Source of the DNA: an uncultured Bacilli bacterium
GTDB lineage: Bacteria > Bacillota_I > Bacilli_A > RF39 > UBA660
Length of the DNA: 31,730 bases
Direction of reading: 5' to 3'
NCBI GenBank assembly: GCA_947625425.1
Contig: CANQOH010000014.1
Span: 1 to 31,730 of the forward strand
Part shown: positions 31,655 to 31,730 of the stretch, piece after piece
How positions within the stretch are numbered: position 1 is the stretch's first letter
How the letters are laid out: every line of letters starts with the position of its first letter
Translations under genes and position numbers: made by a program
The notes under the pieces: generated by a model
Seen by the model: only the letters and a program-made list of their open reading frames with translations
Database searches by the model: none
Told to the model about the DNA's origin: nothing

Positions 31655-31730
31655 GCCCATGTGGCGGAATTGGTAGACGCGCTGGACTCAAAATCCAGTG
31701 GTAGCAATATCGTGTGGGTCCGAGTCCCAC
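31655..31730 (+). tRNA. tRNA-Leu(CAA), 3' end outside the window
   Basis: The acceptor 5' strand is GCCCATG (31655-31661), followed by a D arm with GGAATTGGTAGAC. The anticodon stem CTGGA/TCCAG (31682-31686/31694-31698) holds loop CTCAAAA with anticodon CAA (31689-31691), reading UUG. A 15-base variable arm (31699-31713) marks a class II tRNA, as expected for Leu. The T stem GTGGG/CCCAC (31714-31718/31726-31730) is complete, but its loop reads TCCGAGT: position 55 is C where T is almost universal. The acceptor 3' strand lies beyond the window. Confidence 0.92.

Noticed and set aside
1..31730. Mollicutes genetic code (UGA as Trp), suggested by low GC and near-absence of UGA stops
   Set aside because: All long genes have Trp at TGG and read through in the standard code. 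No gene needs UGA read as Trp, and sporulation and sortase genes argue against Mollicutes.

Overview
The window is AT-rich, compact Firmicutes DNA. Trp is TGG throughout and UGA is used as a stop, so the genetic code is standard and not the Mollicutes code. It encodes sortases, LPXTG proteins, a T-box leader, a sporulation sigma factor and spoVAC/AD/AE. This fits an uncultured, probably gut-associated member of the Bacilli (Erysipelotrichia/RF39/RFN20-like) that sporulates or descends from spore formers. The lineage is an inference from gene content; no 16S gene is present.

Layout. 2-2600: end of a pilus locus, with an LPFTG pilin tail, a class C sortase, an LPDTG CnaB pilin and a second sortase, all overlapping or tightly packed. 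2682-4155: an HD-domain hydrolase followed by an HExxH zincin-like protein. 4182-5630 (minus): an SH3b/YkuD L,D-transpeptidase. 5770-9569: truB, a transglutaminase-like orphan, and a secreted propeller-like protein with an LSPNTG tail. 9616-12275: a structured rpsO leader, rpsO, an intergenic terminator and pnp. 12312-17755: a D,D-carboxypeptidase flanked by two paralogous membrane-anchored proteins, then a DUF4176-like gene. 18226-20244: a proline T-box, a 20-codon ORF and proS. 20281-25293: a duplicated-domain unknown, a YjdF-like membrane protein, a zinc phospholipase C-like protein and a camelysin-like surface protein. 25406-27814: a sporulation sigma factor followed by spoVAC-spoVAD-spoVAE. 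27881-31589: a membrane protein, scpA-scpB, a pentapeptide-repeat protein and a thioredoxin-like protein. 31655 to the end: the start of tRNA-Leu(CAA).

Themes. Envelope building and surface display dominate: sortases, pilins, transpeptidase, carboxypeptidase and single-pass proteins with disordered cytosolic tails. These are mixed with conserved housekeeping genes for translation, RNA decay and chromosome segregation. Promoters are often of the extended -10 type (TGnTATAAT), and terminators and promoters are interlocked. In two places a terminator hairpin itself contains the TTGACA -35 box of the next gene. Several computed ORF starts were moved downstream to an ATG or TTG with a Shine-Dalgarno sequence, because the longer versions begin inside promoters or terminators.
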